The notes under the pieces: generated by a model
Told to the model about the DNA's origin: nothing
Database searches by the model: none
What the model saw: the letters and a program-made list of their open reading frames with translations, nothing else
Origin: Prochlorococcus sp. AG-347-K20
GTDB lineage: Bacteria; Cyanobacteriota; Cyanobacteriia; PCC-6307; Cyanobiaceae
Assembly: GCA_003281315.1 (NCBI GenBank)
Contig: QCCH01000011.1
Coordinates: 1-33,093 of the forward strand
Direction of reading: 5' to 3'
Length of the DNA stretch: 33,093 nt
Made by a program: the position numbers and the translations under genes
Shown here: positions 6,130 to 17,500 of the stretch, piece by piece
Position numbering within the stretch: position 1 is the stretch's first letter
Layout: every line of letters begins with the position of its first letter

Positions 6130-7458
6130 TTAGATGATTTCCCCAATAATATTTTCATGACCTTGATCAGTTAAATATGAAGACATCTGATCTTCGCTTT
6201 GATAATTTGCATATCTAATATTTCCATCATCATGCATTAGTGCTCTTAGATAAGCAGTTCCATCATTTGTTTTCCAATAGACCTCACTCACTCCATCACT
6301 GTCATAATCACCTGAATGTTTTGCACTTAAATTATCTATATCTAAATCATTTTGGAATCTTACCTGACTATTGAGTGCTAAACGATCAATCTTTTCACCG
6401 TTAACCTCCACATATCTTTCTTCATCAGAAACTCCAAAATTAGCAGGTGCAGGAGTCACTCCATCAGATAAAAACCCTCCATTATTGGATCCCTCTGCAA
6501 TTAGTGGATCTTCATAAATTCCTACAACTCTTGTCCCACCGCCAGCACCATTATCATTAAAATCTATTTGCCCAGTAGTTGAATTAACTTTGGCAGTAAC
6601 CCAACGTTTGGATACTTTATTTGTAAATATTGCTTCAAAAACACCATCTCCATTTACATCCAGCATTCCTTGATATTTGTAGGAAGAGGCAGTTGCTTCT
6701 AGATTATCTCCTGCATGAAGATTACCATCATAATCTTTGATTGATTCAAGAGTAGTTTCTTTTCCAAAGTCATAGGCAGTAACTGTAACTGGTGCAGATC
6801 CAGTTATCGAAGAAAATCCTTTTTGATCTGCTACGAAATTATTATTAAGAGAACCAACTTTTATCCCAATTATTTTAATTTCTTCAATTAATAAATATTC
6901 ATTTTCTTTTGGGTTTCCTCCTTCATATTGCCAAAGGGGTAAAGTTGAAAAAGCACCATTAATTACTGAACCATCATAAATATTTGTTGTGGACATTTCA
7001 TTAACTAATGAAATGTCCTCATCTAATAATTTCCCAAAAACAGAGAAGCCTCCGTTTTGAGTATCAAGGAAGGTATTATCAGCAAGATTTATAAACCATT
7101 GAGAAGTTGCACTATCTGGGTCACTTGGTAATTTTGCCATGGCAATAGTCCATAGAAGATTAGAGTTCCCTGGCTCATTTATAACTGGAGGCTTTGTTTC
7201 TAATTCATGAATTGTTCCATTTTTATATACAAAACCTCCTCCTTGGATTACAAAATCCTTTACAGATCTATGAATTATCGAATTATCATAAGCATTGGAA
7301 TTTACATAATATAGAAAATTATCAACTGTTTCTTGTGTTAATAAATAGTCTTTATTTGTTGGATCATCAAAAAGTTCAACCGAAAAAGTATTTTGAATTG
7401 AAGAGGAATTTATTTTTATTGAGATAACTGTGCTTCCAGATTTATTATTGTTTGTCAT
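6130..7458 (-). CDS. Cyclophilin-type peptidyl-prolyl isomerase fused to the shared C-terminal domain
   Basis: Residues about 10-200 are a cyclophilin fold. Visible active-site elements are R64, F69 and Q72 in HRSVKDFVIQGGGF (equivalent to R55, F60, Q63 of CypA) and Q120/F122 in ATSQWFINLADN. The CypA tryptophan near residue 121 is not conserved. Residues about 239-442 are a domain also found at the C-termini of the next two proteins upstream. It has DVNGDGVFE and DYDSDGVSE calcium-loop-like motifs and ends in -EII. There is no N-terminal signal peptide, so export by a C-terminal signal (type I-like) is inferred. It is the third gene of the apparent operon, 48 bp after the propeller/cadherin gene. 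It probably acts outside the cell as a foldase; the fusion of a cyclophilin to a surface-type domain is unusual. Confidence 0.85.
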   Translation of the reverse strand: MTNNNKSGSTVISIKINSSSIQNTFSVELFDDPTNKDYLLTQETVDNFLYYVNSNAYDNSIIHRSVKDFVIQGGGFVYKNGTIHELETKPPVINEPGNSNLLWTIAMAKLPSDPDSATSQWFINLADNTFLDTQNGGFSVFGKLLDEDISLVNEMSTTNIYDGSVINGAFSTLPLWQYEGGNPKENEYLLIEEIKIIGIKVGSLNNNFVADQKGFSSITGSAPVTVTAYDFGKETTLESIKDYDGNLHAGDNLEATASSYKYQGMLDVNGDGVFEAIFTNKVSKRWVTAKVNSTTGQIDFNDNGAGGGTRVVGIYEDPLIAEGSNNGGFLSDGVTPAPANFGVSDEERYVEVNGEKIDRLALNSQVRFQNDLDIDNLSAKHSGDYDSDGVSEVYWKTNDGTAYLRALMHDDGNIRYANYQSEDQMSSYLTDQGHENIIGEII

Positions 7459-7506
7459 AAATAATAATTATTTTTTAATATAAAATTTTATTTTTATTTT
7501 TAATAA

Positions 7507-10500
7507 TTAAATTATTTCATTAATTGAATCAGCATTTCCATTTGTTGTTAGATATTCTCTCATCTGACTTTCACTTTGATAGTTTGCATATTGAATATTT
7601 CCATCAGCATGCATAACTGCGCGCATATAGCAGGTTTCGTCGAATGTCTTCCAATATATTTCTTGAAACCCGTCTCCATCAAAATCTCCAGCTTTTTTAG
7701 GTATTAAATTATCAATAGCAAAATCATTGTTCAATCTAATCTGACTATTTAATTTTAAGCGGTCTTCATTATTTTCGAAAATATTATTATTATTTAAATC
7801 CACAAATCTATTTGGATCGTCTGCCGAACTAACGGGAGATAATGTAATACCATCTTCTAAAAAGAAATTTAAGGATCCAAAATCTGGTACTAAAGGATCA
7901 TCATAGCGCCCAACAATCCTGGTAACTCCATCACTGCCATATTTAGTAAAATCTATATCACCTGTAATAGGATCAACAGATGCCGATGCCCATCTACCAC
8001 TTATTCTATTTGTAAATATAGTTTCCTCTATCCCATCTCCATTAATATCTAATTCTTTGTGAAATTTGTAAGAGCCTATAGCTTCTTCATTGTCAAAACC
8101 TGCCTGAAGAAGTCCTTGAAAATCACAGAGATATGGAAGGGAATATAACTTTTCAGATTGATAGCTAAAAATGTTACCAGTTTTTGGATCCGCTACGTGT
8201 TGTTTTACAGGCAAATCCATAATCGAAATAAATGCCGATCCTGTAATTCTATTATTCATTTTTGCATCAGAGAAAATATTTAATTCGGCTATTTCTGTTC
8301 CTTCCACGACATCATCATTTAAAAAAATTAAATCTAAATTAGAAGTTCCATTTTTATCTAGCTTTAATTCTCCACTAAGTTTTCCATCAGAAATATCATT
8401 GGAGTCAATATTAGATCCACTTAAATTCCAAAAGATGGTTGTATTGGCAGGTATAAATTTGGTAGATACTAAAGCCAGAATTTCTTGACCTTCTTTTATT
8501 GTTCCAGAAAATTCTGATGAAATGCTAAATATCGGTTCGTCAATATCAAGTACTTTGATATTAAATATTTGGTTTGTAGATATTTGGTTTTTATTTGTTG
8601 CAACAATTTCTACATTATAAATTCCATCAGAATTCATATCACTAGGGTTTTCATAATCAGGAGCGTACTTGAAGTTAAGTTCTCCATTTTGATTATCTAT
8701 TGTGAAAAGATTTTCATCCTTATAATTTCCTAGGCTCCATGTGACTACTTCATCAGCTATGAACTTATGAACATATGTATTATTTTCGTAAATGAAAAGC
8801 TGATTATTTTCATTACTAGATTCATCTATTTCAATTGCATTAACTAGATAAATATCCAATAATTGGTTAGAAATATTGCCTGCAAAATCAGTAGCTTTTA
8901 AACCTACGTTGTATATATTATCTTTATTAAGATCTTGAGGATTTTCATAATCAGGAGGGTTTTTAAAGTTTAAAATTCCTTGCTCTTGATCAATCTCAAA
9001 AAGACTATCATCATTTCCATTAGTTAGAGACCAAGTTACATCTTCAGTTGCTGAATAATCATAAACAAAAGTTGTATTCTCAGAGATGTTAATTTGATTT
9101 GAGCTATTGCCTCCAATTCCAGAAGGACCAATTATTGAGGCAGGGGTATCATCAACATCACCCACATTGACTGATAAGATTTGATCAGAAATATTGCCTG
9201 CAAGATCAGTAGCTTTTACACCTAAGTTATATATATTATCTTCATTAAGATCTTTAGGATTTTCAAAATCAGGAGGATTTTTAAAGTTTAAAATTCCTTC
9301 CTCTGAGTCAATTTCAAAAAAACCAATATCATCACCACTATTTAGAGACCAAGTTACATCTTCAGTTGCTAAATAATCATAAACAAAAGTTGTATTTTCA
9401 GAGATACTAATCTCATTTGAGATATCTCCTCCAATTCCAGAAGGACCAATTATTGAGGCAGGGGTATCATCAACATCACCAACTAATATTGAAACTATTT
9501 GCTCAGAAATATTGCCTGCAAGATCAGTCGCTATTATACCTACTTTATAAATATTATCTTTATTAAGATCTTGAGGATTTTCATAATCAGGAGGGTTTTT
9601 AAAGTTTAAAATTCCTTGCTCTTGATCAATCTCAAAAAGACTATTATCATCTCCATTTTGTAAAGACCATTTAACTTGTTCAGAAGAAGAAAATTCTATA
9701 TATCTAATCGAATTCTCATCTACTGAAATAAGTTCATTTTCATCAATTCCACTTCCTGATGGTCCATAGATTTCAGGAGGAGTATCATCTACATCAAGTA
9801 CATTAATTAAAAGATTTAAATCAGACTCATTACTGGAAGAATCTTTGGCGCTTATAGTAACCTCATATTCATTATCCGCATCATTATCACTGGGTAGTTC
9901 CCAATCTGGAGGATTAATAAAGCTTAAAATGCCTGAATTTTCACCAATTGAGAATTTTGATATATCCTCTCCTCCTTTTAATGACCAAGTCGCTTCAATA
10001 TCAGCTGAAAATTGATGAACTTCTGTAATATTTTCATCCAGGTAAATAATATGATTACTCTCAGGATCGTTTATTTCTACAACATTCAATATTGTGATAT
10101 TTATTTCTTGCTTTGATGAATTTCCTATAAGATCTGTAGAAGTAATTTCGACTTTATAAATATTATCCCCTGAAGAATCTTGTGGATTTTCATAGTCTGG
10201 TGAATTTTTAAAAATTAAGTTTCCACTATTCTTATCTATTTCAAATAAATCTTTGTCTTCACCACCTGTTAAATACCAAGTTGAAGATTCATTCGATTTG
10301 AACTGAAATACTGACGTGATATTTTCATTTAAATGTTCATAGCTTGTTGCCTCTCCAGGATTACCGCTTGGCCCTGATATTTTTGGTGGGTTTTCACCAT
10401 TTTTATAGAGCTTTAAAGTTCCTCCTTCAATAATTCCAACAAAACTTCCATCATCAGAAAACCCAATAGAATATCCATTACCGCCAAGTGTTTGTCCTTG

Positions 10501-11547
10501 TTGAGACCATAATGAAGTACTTTCATCGAAAGTAAAAATTCTAGATTGTGCTCCAATCCCAGTGCCCCAAGATGTTGTCGAATAATCTCCAATTATTAAA
10601 GATTTTCCATCTCCTGAAAGTGCAACGGTATATCCTGACCAGGAGTCATAATTTTCACCTAAGATGCTTTGCCCTAATGGATTCCATAAAGATGTTTTAT
10701 CGTCGTAACTATATACTTTCGTTTCCCCTTTATAAGAATTAGAAACAGGAGATCCAATAGCGACTGATCTCCCATCACTAGAAATACTTACATAGTGGCC
10801 AAATAAATCTCCTCCAGATCCTCCATCAATATCATTACCTAATTGCTTCCATAATAAATTTTCGGAATCATAATAAAATATTCTGACATGTCCACTATTT
10901 ACTCCATTTATCCCATCATTTTTTCTGCCGCCAATAGCTATTAAATTCCCATCTCCAGAGATACTTATACTAGAGCCTGATAAATCCCCAGAGAATTCTC
11001 CATCAATATCTTGACCGATCTGAATCCAATTATTTTCAGAATTTTGAAAAACTCTTATATGCCCACTATTTATTCCATTTCCATCATTTAATTGTCCTCC
11101 TACTGCCAAAATAGAACCATTTTCAGAAAGGCTAACGGATGAACCAAATAAATCTTCATTGGACTCTCCATAAATTGATTTTCCAATTTGCTCCCAATCA
11201 TCATTTAAAAATTGATAGATTTTTACTTGACCAGTTTTTTGATTTTTTGGCGATCCAACCGCTAAATATTCACCATCATGAGATAGAGATAATGAGCTTC
11301 CAAAAAAATCTCCTGCAGTTTCCCCATTTATAACTGTTCCAAGCTGAATCCAACTATTTGTATCTATGGAATATTTATAGACAGATACTTGTCCACTATC
11401 TATTCCGTTAGCATTAGCTTTTTCAGATCCAATTGCGATAATATTTCCACTTTCTGATACTGCAATAGCACTTTTGCTTGCCCAGTCAGATAGAACATCT
11501 CCAGTAATATCGCTACCAAGTTGTGTCCAAGTAATTGAATCAGCCAT
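7507..11547 (-). CDS. Surface protein: N-terminal repeat propeller, six cadherin-like repeats, shared C-terminal domain
   Basis: The protein is 1346 residues. Residues 1 to about 385 are about seven repeats of roughly 50-55 residues with the pattern 'G..vsiS.dG..iAiG....gG.v.vy......W.qlG..i.Ge..gD.fG', which suggests a beta-propeller. Residues about 386-1000 are six cadherin-like repeats of about 102-106 residues, each with a DENIT/SENTT strand, a 'tWsL..G.D..lFeID...G.L.Fk..PDyEnP.D...dniY.v.i.AtD' core and an -NV-D-D linker. Residues about 1000-1110 resemble a Calx-beta repeat. Residues 1137-1346 are the C-terminal domain shared with both neighbours, here the most diverged copy, with an Asn-rich insertion. 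No signal peptide is visible. It probably acts as an extracellular adhesion or scaffold protein. Confidence 0.82.
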   Translation of the reverse strand: MADSITWTQLGSDITGDVLSDWASKSAIAVSESGNIIAIGSEKANANGIDSGQVSVYKYSIDTNSWIQLGTVINGETAGDFFGSSLSLSHDGEYLAVGSPKNQKTGQVKIYQFLNDDWEQIGKSIYGESNEDLFGSSVSLSENGSILAVGGQLNDGNGINSGHIRVFQNSENNWIQIGQDIDGEFSGDLSGSSISISGDGNLIAIGGRKNDGINGVNSGHVRIFYYDSENLLWKQLGNDIDGGSGGDLFGHYVSISSDGRSVAIGSPVSNSYKGETKVYSYDDKTSLWNPLGQSILGENYDSWSGYTVALSGDGKSLIIGDYSTTSWGTGIGAQSRIFTFDESTSLWSQQGQTLGGNGYSIGFSDDGSFVGIIEGGTLKLYKNGENPPKISGPSGNPGEATSYEHLNENITSVFQFKSNESSTWYLTGGEDKDLFEIDKNSGNLIFKNSPDYENPQDSSGDNIYKVEITSTDLIGNSSKQEINITILNVVEINDPESNHIIYLDENITEVHQFSADIEATWSLKGGEDISKFSIGENSGILSFINPPDWELPSDNDADNEYEVTISAKDSSSNESDLNLLINVLDVDDTPPEIYGPSGSGIDENELISVDENSIRYIEFSSSEQVKWSLQNGDDNSLFEIDQEQGILNFKNPPDYENPQDLNKDNIYKVGIIATDLAGNISEQIVSILVGDVDDTPASIIGPSGIGGDISNEISISENTTFVYDYLATEDVTWSLNSGDDIGFFEIDSEEGILNFKNPPDFENPKDLNEDNIYNLGVKATDLAGNISDQILSVNVGDVDDTPASIIGPSGIGGNSSNQINISENTTFVYDYSATEDVTWSLTNGNDDSLFEIDQEQGILNFKNPPDYENPQDLNKDNIYNVGLKATDFAGNISNQLLDIYLVNAIEIDESSNENNQLFIYENNTYVHKFIADEVVTWSLGNYKDENLFTIDNQNGELNFKYAPDYENPSDMNSDGIYNVEIVATNKNQISTNQIFNIKVLDIDEPIFSISSEFSGTIKEGQEILALVSTKFIPANTTIFWNLSGSNIDSNDISDGKLSGELKLDKNGTSNLDLIFLNDDVVEGTEIAELNIFSDAKMNNRITGSAFISIMDLPVKQHVADPKTGNIFSYQSEKLYSLPYLCDFQGLLQAGFDNEEAIGSYKFHKELDINGDGIEETIFTNRISGRWASASVDPITGDIDFTKYGSDGVTRIVGRYDDPLVPDFGSLNFFLEDGITLSPVSSADDPNRFVDLNNNNIFENNEDRLKLNSQIRLNNDFAIDNLIPKKAGDFDGDGFQEIYWKTFDETCYMRAVMHADGNIQYANYQSESQMREYLTTNGNADSINEII
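8915..9644 (-). repeat. Tandem 318-bp intragenic repeats (cadherin-like repeat units)
   Basis: About 93 bp starting at 8915 recur essentially identically from 9551, an offset of 636 bp. A separate block of about 50 bp at 9113 recurs at 9431, an offset of 318 bp. The repeat unit is therefore 318 bp, or 106 codons. Near-identity at the DNA level, including synonymous positions, indicates recent duplication or gene conversion. Confidence 0.85.
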
Positions 11548-11587
11548 CTTTTTATAAGTGATGTTTTTTAAGAAATGAAATCATTTT

Positions 11588-14500
11588 TTAAATTATTTGT
11601 TGTATCTCATTATGAAAATTATTGCTTGTAAGATATTCATTCATTTCGTCAAAACTCTGATAATTTGCATACTTTATATTTCCATCATCATGCATCAAAG
11701 TTCTCAAATATGCAGTGCCATCATTTGTTTTCCAATAAATTTCATTAGTGCCATCATTATCAAAATCACCCGTTAGCTTTGGAGTTAGATTATCTATTAG
11801 TAAATCATTCTGAAACCTGACTTGACTATTAAGAGCTAATCGATCAACAGTTTCACCATCATATTGAACATATCTATCTTCATCAGATACTCCAAAATTT
11901 GCAGGAGCTGGAGTTAAACCATCAGATAAAAATCCACCATATTTATCTCCTTCACTAATAAGTGGATCATCAAAAAGACCAACTACCCTTGTTGAGCCAT
12001 CTAAACCATTATTTTTAAAATTAGTTTCGCCGGAATCTTTATCAATTGAAGCAGTAACCCATCTTCCTGTCTGATTATTTGTATAAATTGCCTCTATATT
12101 TCCATCATTATTTATGTCAAAAGTCCCATGAAATTTATATGTATCTTGATCATTATCATGATAACTACCTCCGTGTAAGTTGCCGTCATAGTCTCTTATA
12201 TAAGGAAGAGGATATTTCTTTCCTATTTCATAATTCATTATTTCACCAGAAATTAAATTAATCATTTTTTCTTTACGGGAAACAAAATCACTATGCGAGT
12301 CCTCTAGGGCCTGCTCTAGGAAATAATTAAAAGTATCGTCATTTTTATGTAATTCATTACTTAATTCATCTAAATTATCTCTATAGTGCTTGAGACTAAT
12401 AGATTTAATTTTATCAAGAGCTAAAACTAGATCTGAGGTATTATTTATAAGATTTTGCGTTCCATTTGTAATCGATTTAATTTGAAAATCTATAGTATTT
12501 CCATCAGAAATTTCTTGCAAAATATTATTTATTTTTGTTGTATTTAGAAAATCAAATTGTTCATCTAAATTTGATGTATTTGATCCAATTTTAATATTTA
12601 CATATTCATAAAGATCATCTAAACGAGTCGCTAGTTCATAATTTGCATCTGCTGCCATAGTGCAAACAAGATCATATGAATCTAAAGAGAAAGAATCTGT
12701 TTTTAAATTCAAATCTAAATTTTTATATAAATTCTTTGATGCGTTATAAAGCAACGTATTAAGAGGAACTGAACTCTCTTGAGCAAATAAACCTTTAGCA
12801 AATCCCTCTAAAATTTCTAGTTCAATACTAATATCATTATGAAATTCCTTTGGTAATAACTTTTGTAGTGAGTTTGATAAAAAATCGAAATCTAATTGTA
12901 GTTTAGTATGAGCTAAATATGCCTTTAAATTATCTTTAGTATGAGTATCAGAAAAACTCCTTGAATTATCTAAATACAATTTGGGGTCATCGTTAAAAAT
13001 ATCAAAATTTCCCAAATCAAAGGCATCTTTTATCCATTGCAAAGTATTAGTTTCACTTAATCCCTGTTGAACCCCAATTGTGTAAATAGTTGTCAAAGGA
13101 GTTAACATTTTACTTTCTAAAGGAGATAAGAAAGGGATATTCAATGAAAGATTTGTATTTTGATCAATACCTCCAAAGGCCATTAATCTTCCTTCTTCAA
13201 GACTTATTTTGTTATCACGATTTAAATCAAATTCTTTATGATCAACTTTTAAATTGAAATGTGCATCTTCACTAGTGATGACGTAAGGTTCGGAACTTTC
13301 AATCTTGCCATTAAAATTAGAATCAAAAAATATTGTTGAATCTAGTAAATAGCCATTTGAAGCTGTTCCACTTCCATAACTACCGCCGACACCGAATTCA
13401 AAAATTGGTATTTTTGCTAAGTTTTCTTCATATACAGTTTCCCATATTTCATATACACCCATATCAACTCCCATTTGAACTTTGGAATTTAAATAAGCAG
13501 ATAAATCTCCAGCTAATTCAAAAAGGTCAAGTGGATTTTTAATTAAATTTGCAATTTCATTTCCACGAATTTTTCCATCTGAAGTTCCTGCGACCTCCCC
13601 CTCATCTAATAAATCAAAACTTGCCTCAGCCAAAAGTCCTCCAGTAATATCGGATCTTACAACAACCGCACTAACTCCCAGTCCTGCGCCCATTGAGGCA
13701 TCAAGAGTTAGTTCAGGTATATCTTTACCCTCATGCCAATCTGCTACATAAAAACCATTAAAAGCTTTCCATGAGCTATCTAATGCAAAATCATCATTAG
13801 ACCATTCAACTAATCCATTGTTATCGAATCCAAACTCTATAGCTGCATCTACACCGAAACCTCCTTCAATAACTCCATCAATACCAGGGTAAATTGGAAA
13901 ATCTTTACTTATCTCTGCCGACATACCCATACCAGGTAATTTCCAAGTCAATAAATTTACGTCCTCATATCCAAGAAGTAACTTAATTGCATTTTTAGGA
14001 TCATCAACTAATGGAATCGAAAATCCTAATTCATCAAGCTGCCCCATAATATCTGCAAAATTAGTACTAGAATTTCCGTCAATATCTTTCCCTCCTTCAT
14101 TTGCATCAGATGCAGCGTTAGGATTCAATTCTTCTGTAGACTTTGATGTCTGATTATTAGATATCCCTGGATCATGAGAATTGGTTTTCGAGTTAGAATC
14201 ACTTGCTTTGAAACTTTCTAATTGATAATTTCCAAAATCAACATAAAAGTTTCCTGTTTCAGATAATGTTTCTAGATCTCTTATTAAATCCATCACTCCT
14301 TTTACATTATCTAAAAAAAGAGTTGTACTTGTCACCGTATCGCTAAGTTTTTTGCCTTCATCTTGATCAATAGTTTTATAAAAATTTGCAAACCAATTTG
14401 CAAGATCTATAGTTGAAACATGCTTATCTTTATCTACATCAAAAGTACTTTCTAAGCCGATAGTGTTAAAAATTTGAGTATCTGCATAAAGAGAATCTAC

Positions 14501-17500
14501 TATTGGATAAATTGGTTCAAGAATTGAATTTACTCCATCTAGTACAGGATCTAACATTTCAGTAATGTATGATCCTAAATCAAGTTGGATGTTATCAAAA
14601 TAAAAGTTGCTGGCGTATTCATCTTTGGAAGTCTCATCCTGATTTGAATAATCAAATAAGGGTAATTTAGAGGATAAATCAAAATTAAATGATGGTATTG
14701 CAGCTGAACCTTGAACGCTAGTCTCTACACCAAAAGACATTGCTGCATCGCCACTAAATGTATATTCGAATAAGTCTTCTGAATTATTTGAATCAGTTCC
14801 AAGTTCTGCAAAACTTAATTTACTATCTTTTCCACCGTCAAGAGTAAGTACAAAATTCGCATCCATTTCAGTTTTTGCTGGGACATTTTGTATTTGAACA
14901 GCATCATTTTTACTTGATTGATTAACAGCATCAATTTGAAAAAGTCCTAATCCACCAGTTAATTTAAAATCATCAGACAAAGAAGTTTTAAAATCTCCAT
15001 TTAGATATGTATTTTCTGAATCAGTATTTAAATATATATCTCCATTTCTAGCGAATACAAGATTAAATCCAGCCTCATATCCGAAGTTGGCATCCAAAGT
15101 ACCATTAGACTTAAATCCTAAACCTGGTATTCCAAAATCTGATGCTAATGGTACTTTTAAGTCATAACCGTCTTTAAATTTAAATTTAACTTCAATAACT
15201 TGTTCAGATTCAAGAAAATTATCGGAAACAGTTACTGTCATTTCATCTTCTTTAATTCCTAAAGCTGAAGATATTTCTTGAGAAAGAATTGCACTTAATT
15301 TTTTTGGCGTTGGCGTCCCAATTTGTTGAATACTATTACTTAAGTTAGTTATAAATTTTCTTAATCCATCTCCAGTTTTCCCTTCCAGACCACCCACCAT
15401 TGGTAATGCAAGACTATCAATTCCATCTTGAATATTTATTAATGAATTTTGGATAGATTCAGCAGTTTTATCGGGTAATGCAAAATCAATAACTTCAATA
15501 GTCTGAATTGTGTTTGTAAAATCCTCAGCACCTTTTTCATCAGAACTATTATATTTATCATCGGTACTTGTGAATTTATATTCAATTTGAGCTGAATGTA
15601 TCCCTGTATTTTTATTTTCTCCAATCCCATCTTCTATTGTGAAATCATCATAAGCTTCTATTTCAACCTTTTGAGCAGTAAACCAATCAGTTTGGGAAAT
15701 TTTAATCGTTTTTTCAAATTCACTGTCTGCCTTTCCATCCTTATTTCCATCTATACCAAGTTGTTGTTTATTAAGTAATTTCCTTTCTGAAATTGTTATT
15801 TCAACATCACCTTTTGGCTGAGTTAATAATCCTATTAGAAACTCTGCTGATCCACTATCTTCTGCTACCTGCACATAATCACCAGAAAATAAGGTATAAA
15901 ACCCAGCAACATCATCATCAATAATTTTTATAGTGGCAGAATTTAATGAATCATTAGAATTCAGATTATAATCATCGCCACTTAAAGCAGATATAGTAAA
16001 AGTCTTATCTATATTTTCATCAACTTTGTCATCAATGGGGACAACAATAACATCACTATATTTTTGCCCTGGAGGTATTCGTACAGAACCTTTTTCTTTG
16101 CCAGGACTTTGTGTTATGTACCCCATAGAAGTATCTATTCCATAAGGATCTGAGGGCGGAGCTAAAGATTTGAATGATTCAGTATCAAAGTCAATATTTG
16201 TAATTTCATAATTAACTACTATTCCATTTGACCCTTCTGAGCTTGGAGCTGGTTCACTTAATTCAATCCTAAAACTACCAGGTTCGGCTTCTTCGGAACT
16301 ATCACTTATTGGAATTAGAGAAATATAAGGAAGATCATTATCGACAATGTCAATTTGAACTGGGTCGACTTTTATATTATTAAAATTATTATCTTTGGAA
16401 GTAATTTCAAAACTAAGATTACTTGTAGTGATATCCTCAACATTATTATCATCAATTGCTTGTACTTGAATACTTTGCAGTAAATCCCAATTACTGGAGT
16501 CAAAAGTAAGTGTTTCGCTCTTTCTATGATCGTTGATGAAAAATTGGTTATCTGAATCGGCAGAAATTTTCACCAATACGTCAGATGATGGTTTCGAACT
16601 TAAATTAAAATTTATGAATCCATTTGCTGATTCATAAATACTTTTTTGCTGTAACTCTAAGTTTAGCGAAGGTTGATCATCATCTTCATTTTGGACATTA
16701 ATTGAATCGATTTTTTCTACGGTATAGTTATTGATTTCGTTGTAAAAATTATCGCTACTTGTAACTAAACTTTTAATTTTTATTTCTTTAGTGCCATCTA
16801 CTAAATCATCGTCAACAGGATTTATCTTAAATGCTTGAGCATTAGACCAATTTCTAGAATTAAAAGTAAATCCAATTCGAGAGGATTCTGGAGATTTTAT
16901 TTGTTTTTCTGCATCAAAATTACTTAATAGAATTTCCGATGAATCAGAAGATTCTAAATAAACTGTTACCGGATATCGAGGTTGACTTGTTAGTTTTAAA
17001 TATTTCGTGACGTCTTCACCATTCTCCTTAAGAGAGATTATTGAAGCATCTGAATCATCAATTAATTCAATACCATTCTGATCACTTGAGAAATTGATTC
17101 CTGCAATATCGTCATCCTTAAAAGTTATTTTACTTTCAATAGGGATTTCATATGCGCTTTTATATGTTTCATTTAATTCAATTAAATCAAGTCCTTCTGT
17201 TGCATTTGTTAAATCAACTAGAACATTTTGACTAATTTCCCCCTTTATTATTTTTGTTTCATTTTTAGTAGTTACTGTAAAAGTTTTTGGATAAAGTTCC
17301 CCTTCAAGAGACTTAATTGTATAAGTTATCTTTGTTTTAGCAGGTAGAGTAATTTCATTTCTATTAGTTTCATCTAAAGATAAATTTACAGAATAAGAGT
17401 TCGCTTCTTCTCCTAATTGAAAATCAGAAATTTTTAAAAAAACCGCAGGATCTAAAATTTGATAGGGACTCTTGTGATAACTAGTTACTAATCCAACTAC

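Noticed and set aside
8915..9644. Regular repeats considered as a CRISPR-like array
   Set aside because: The period is 318 bp, the repeats are in frame, and they encode cadherin-like domains of one ORF.
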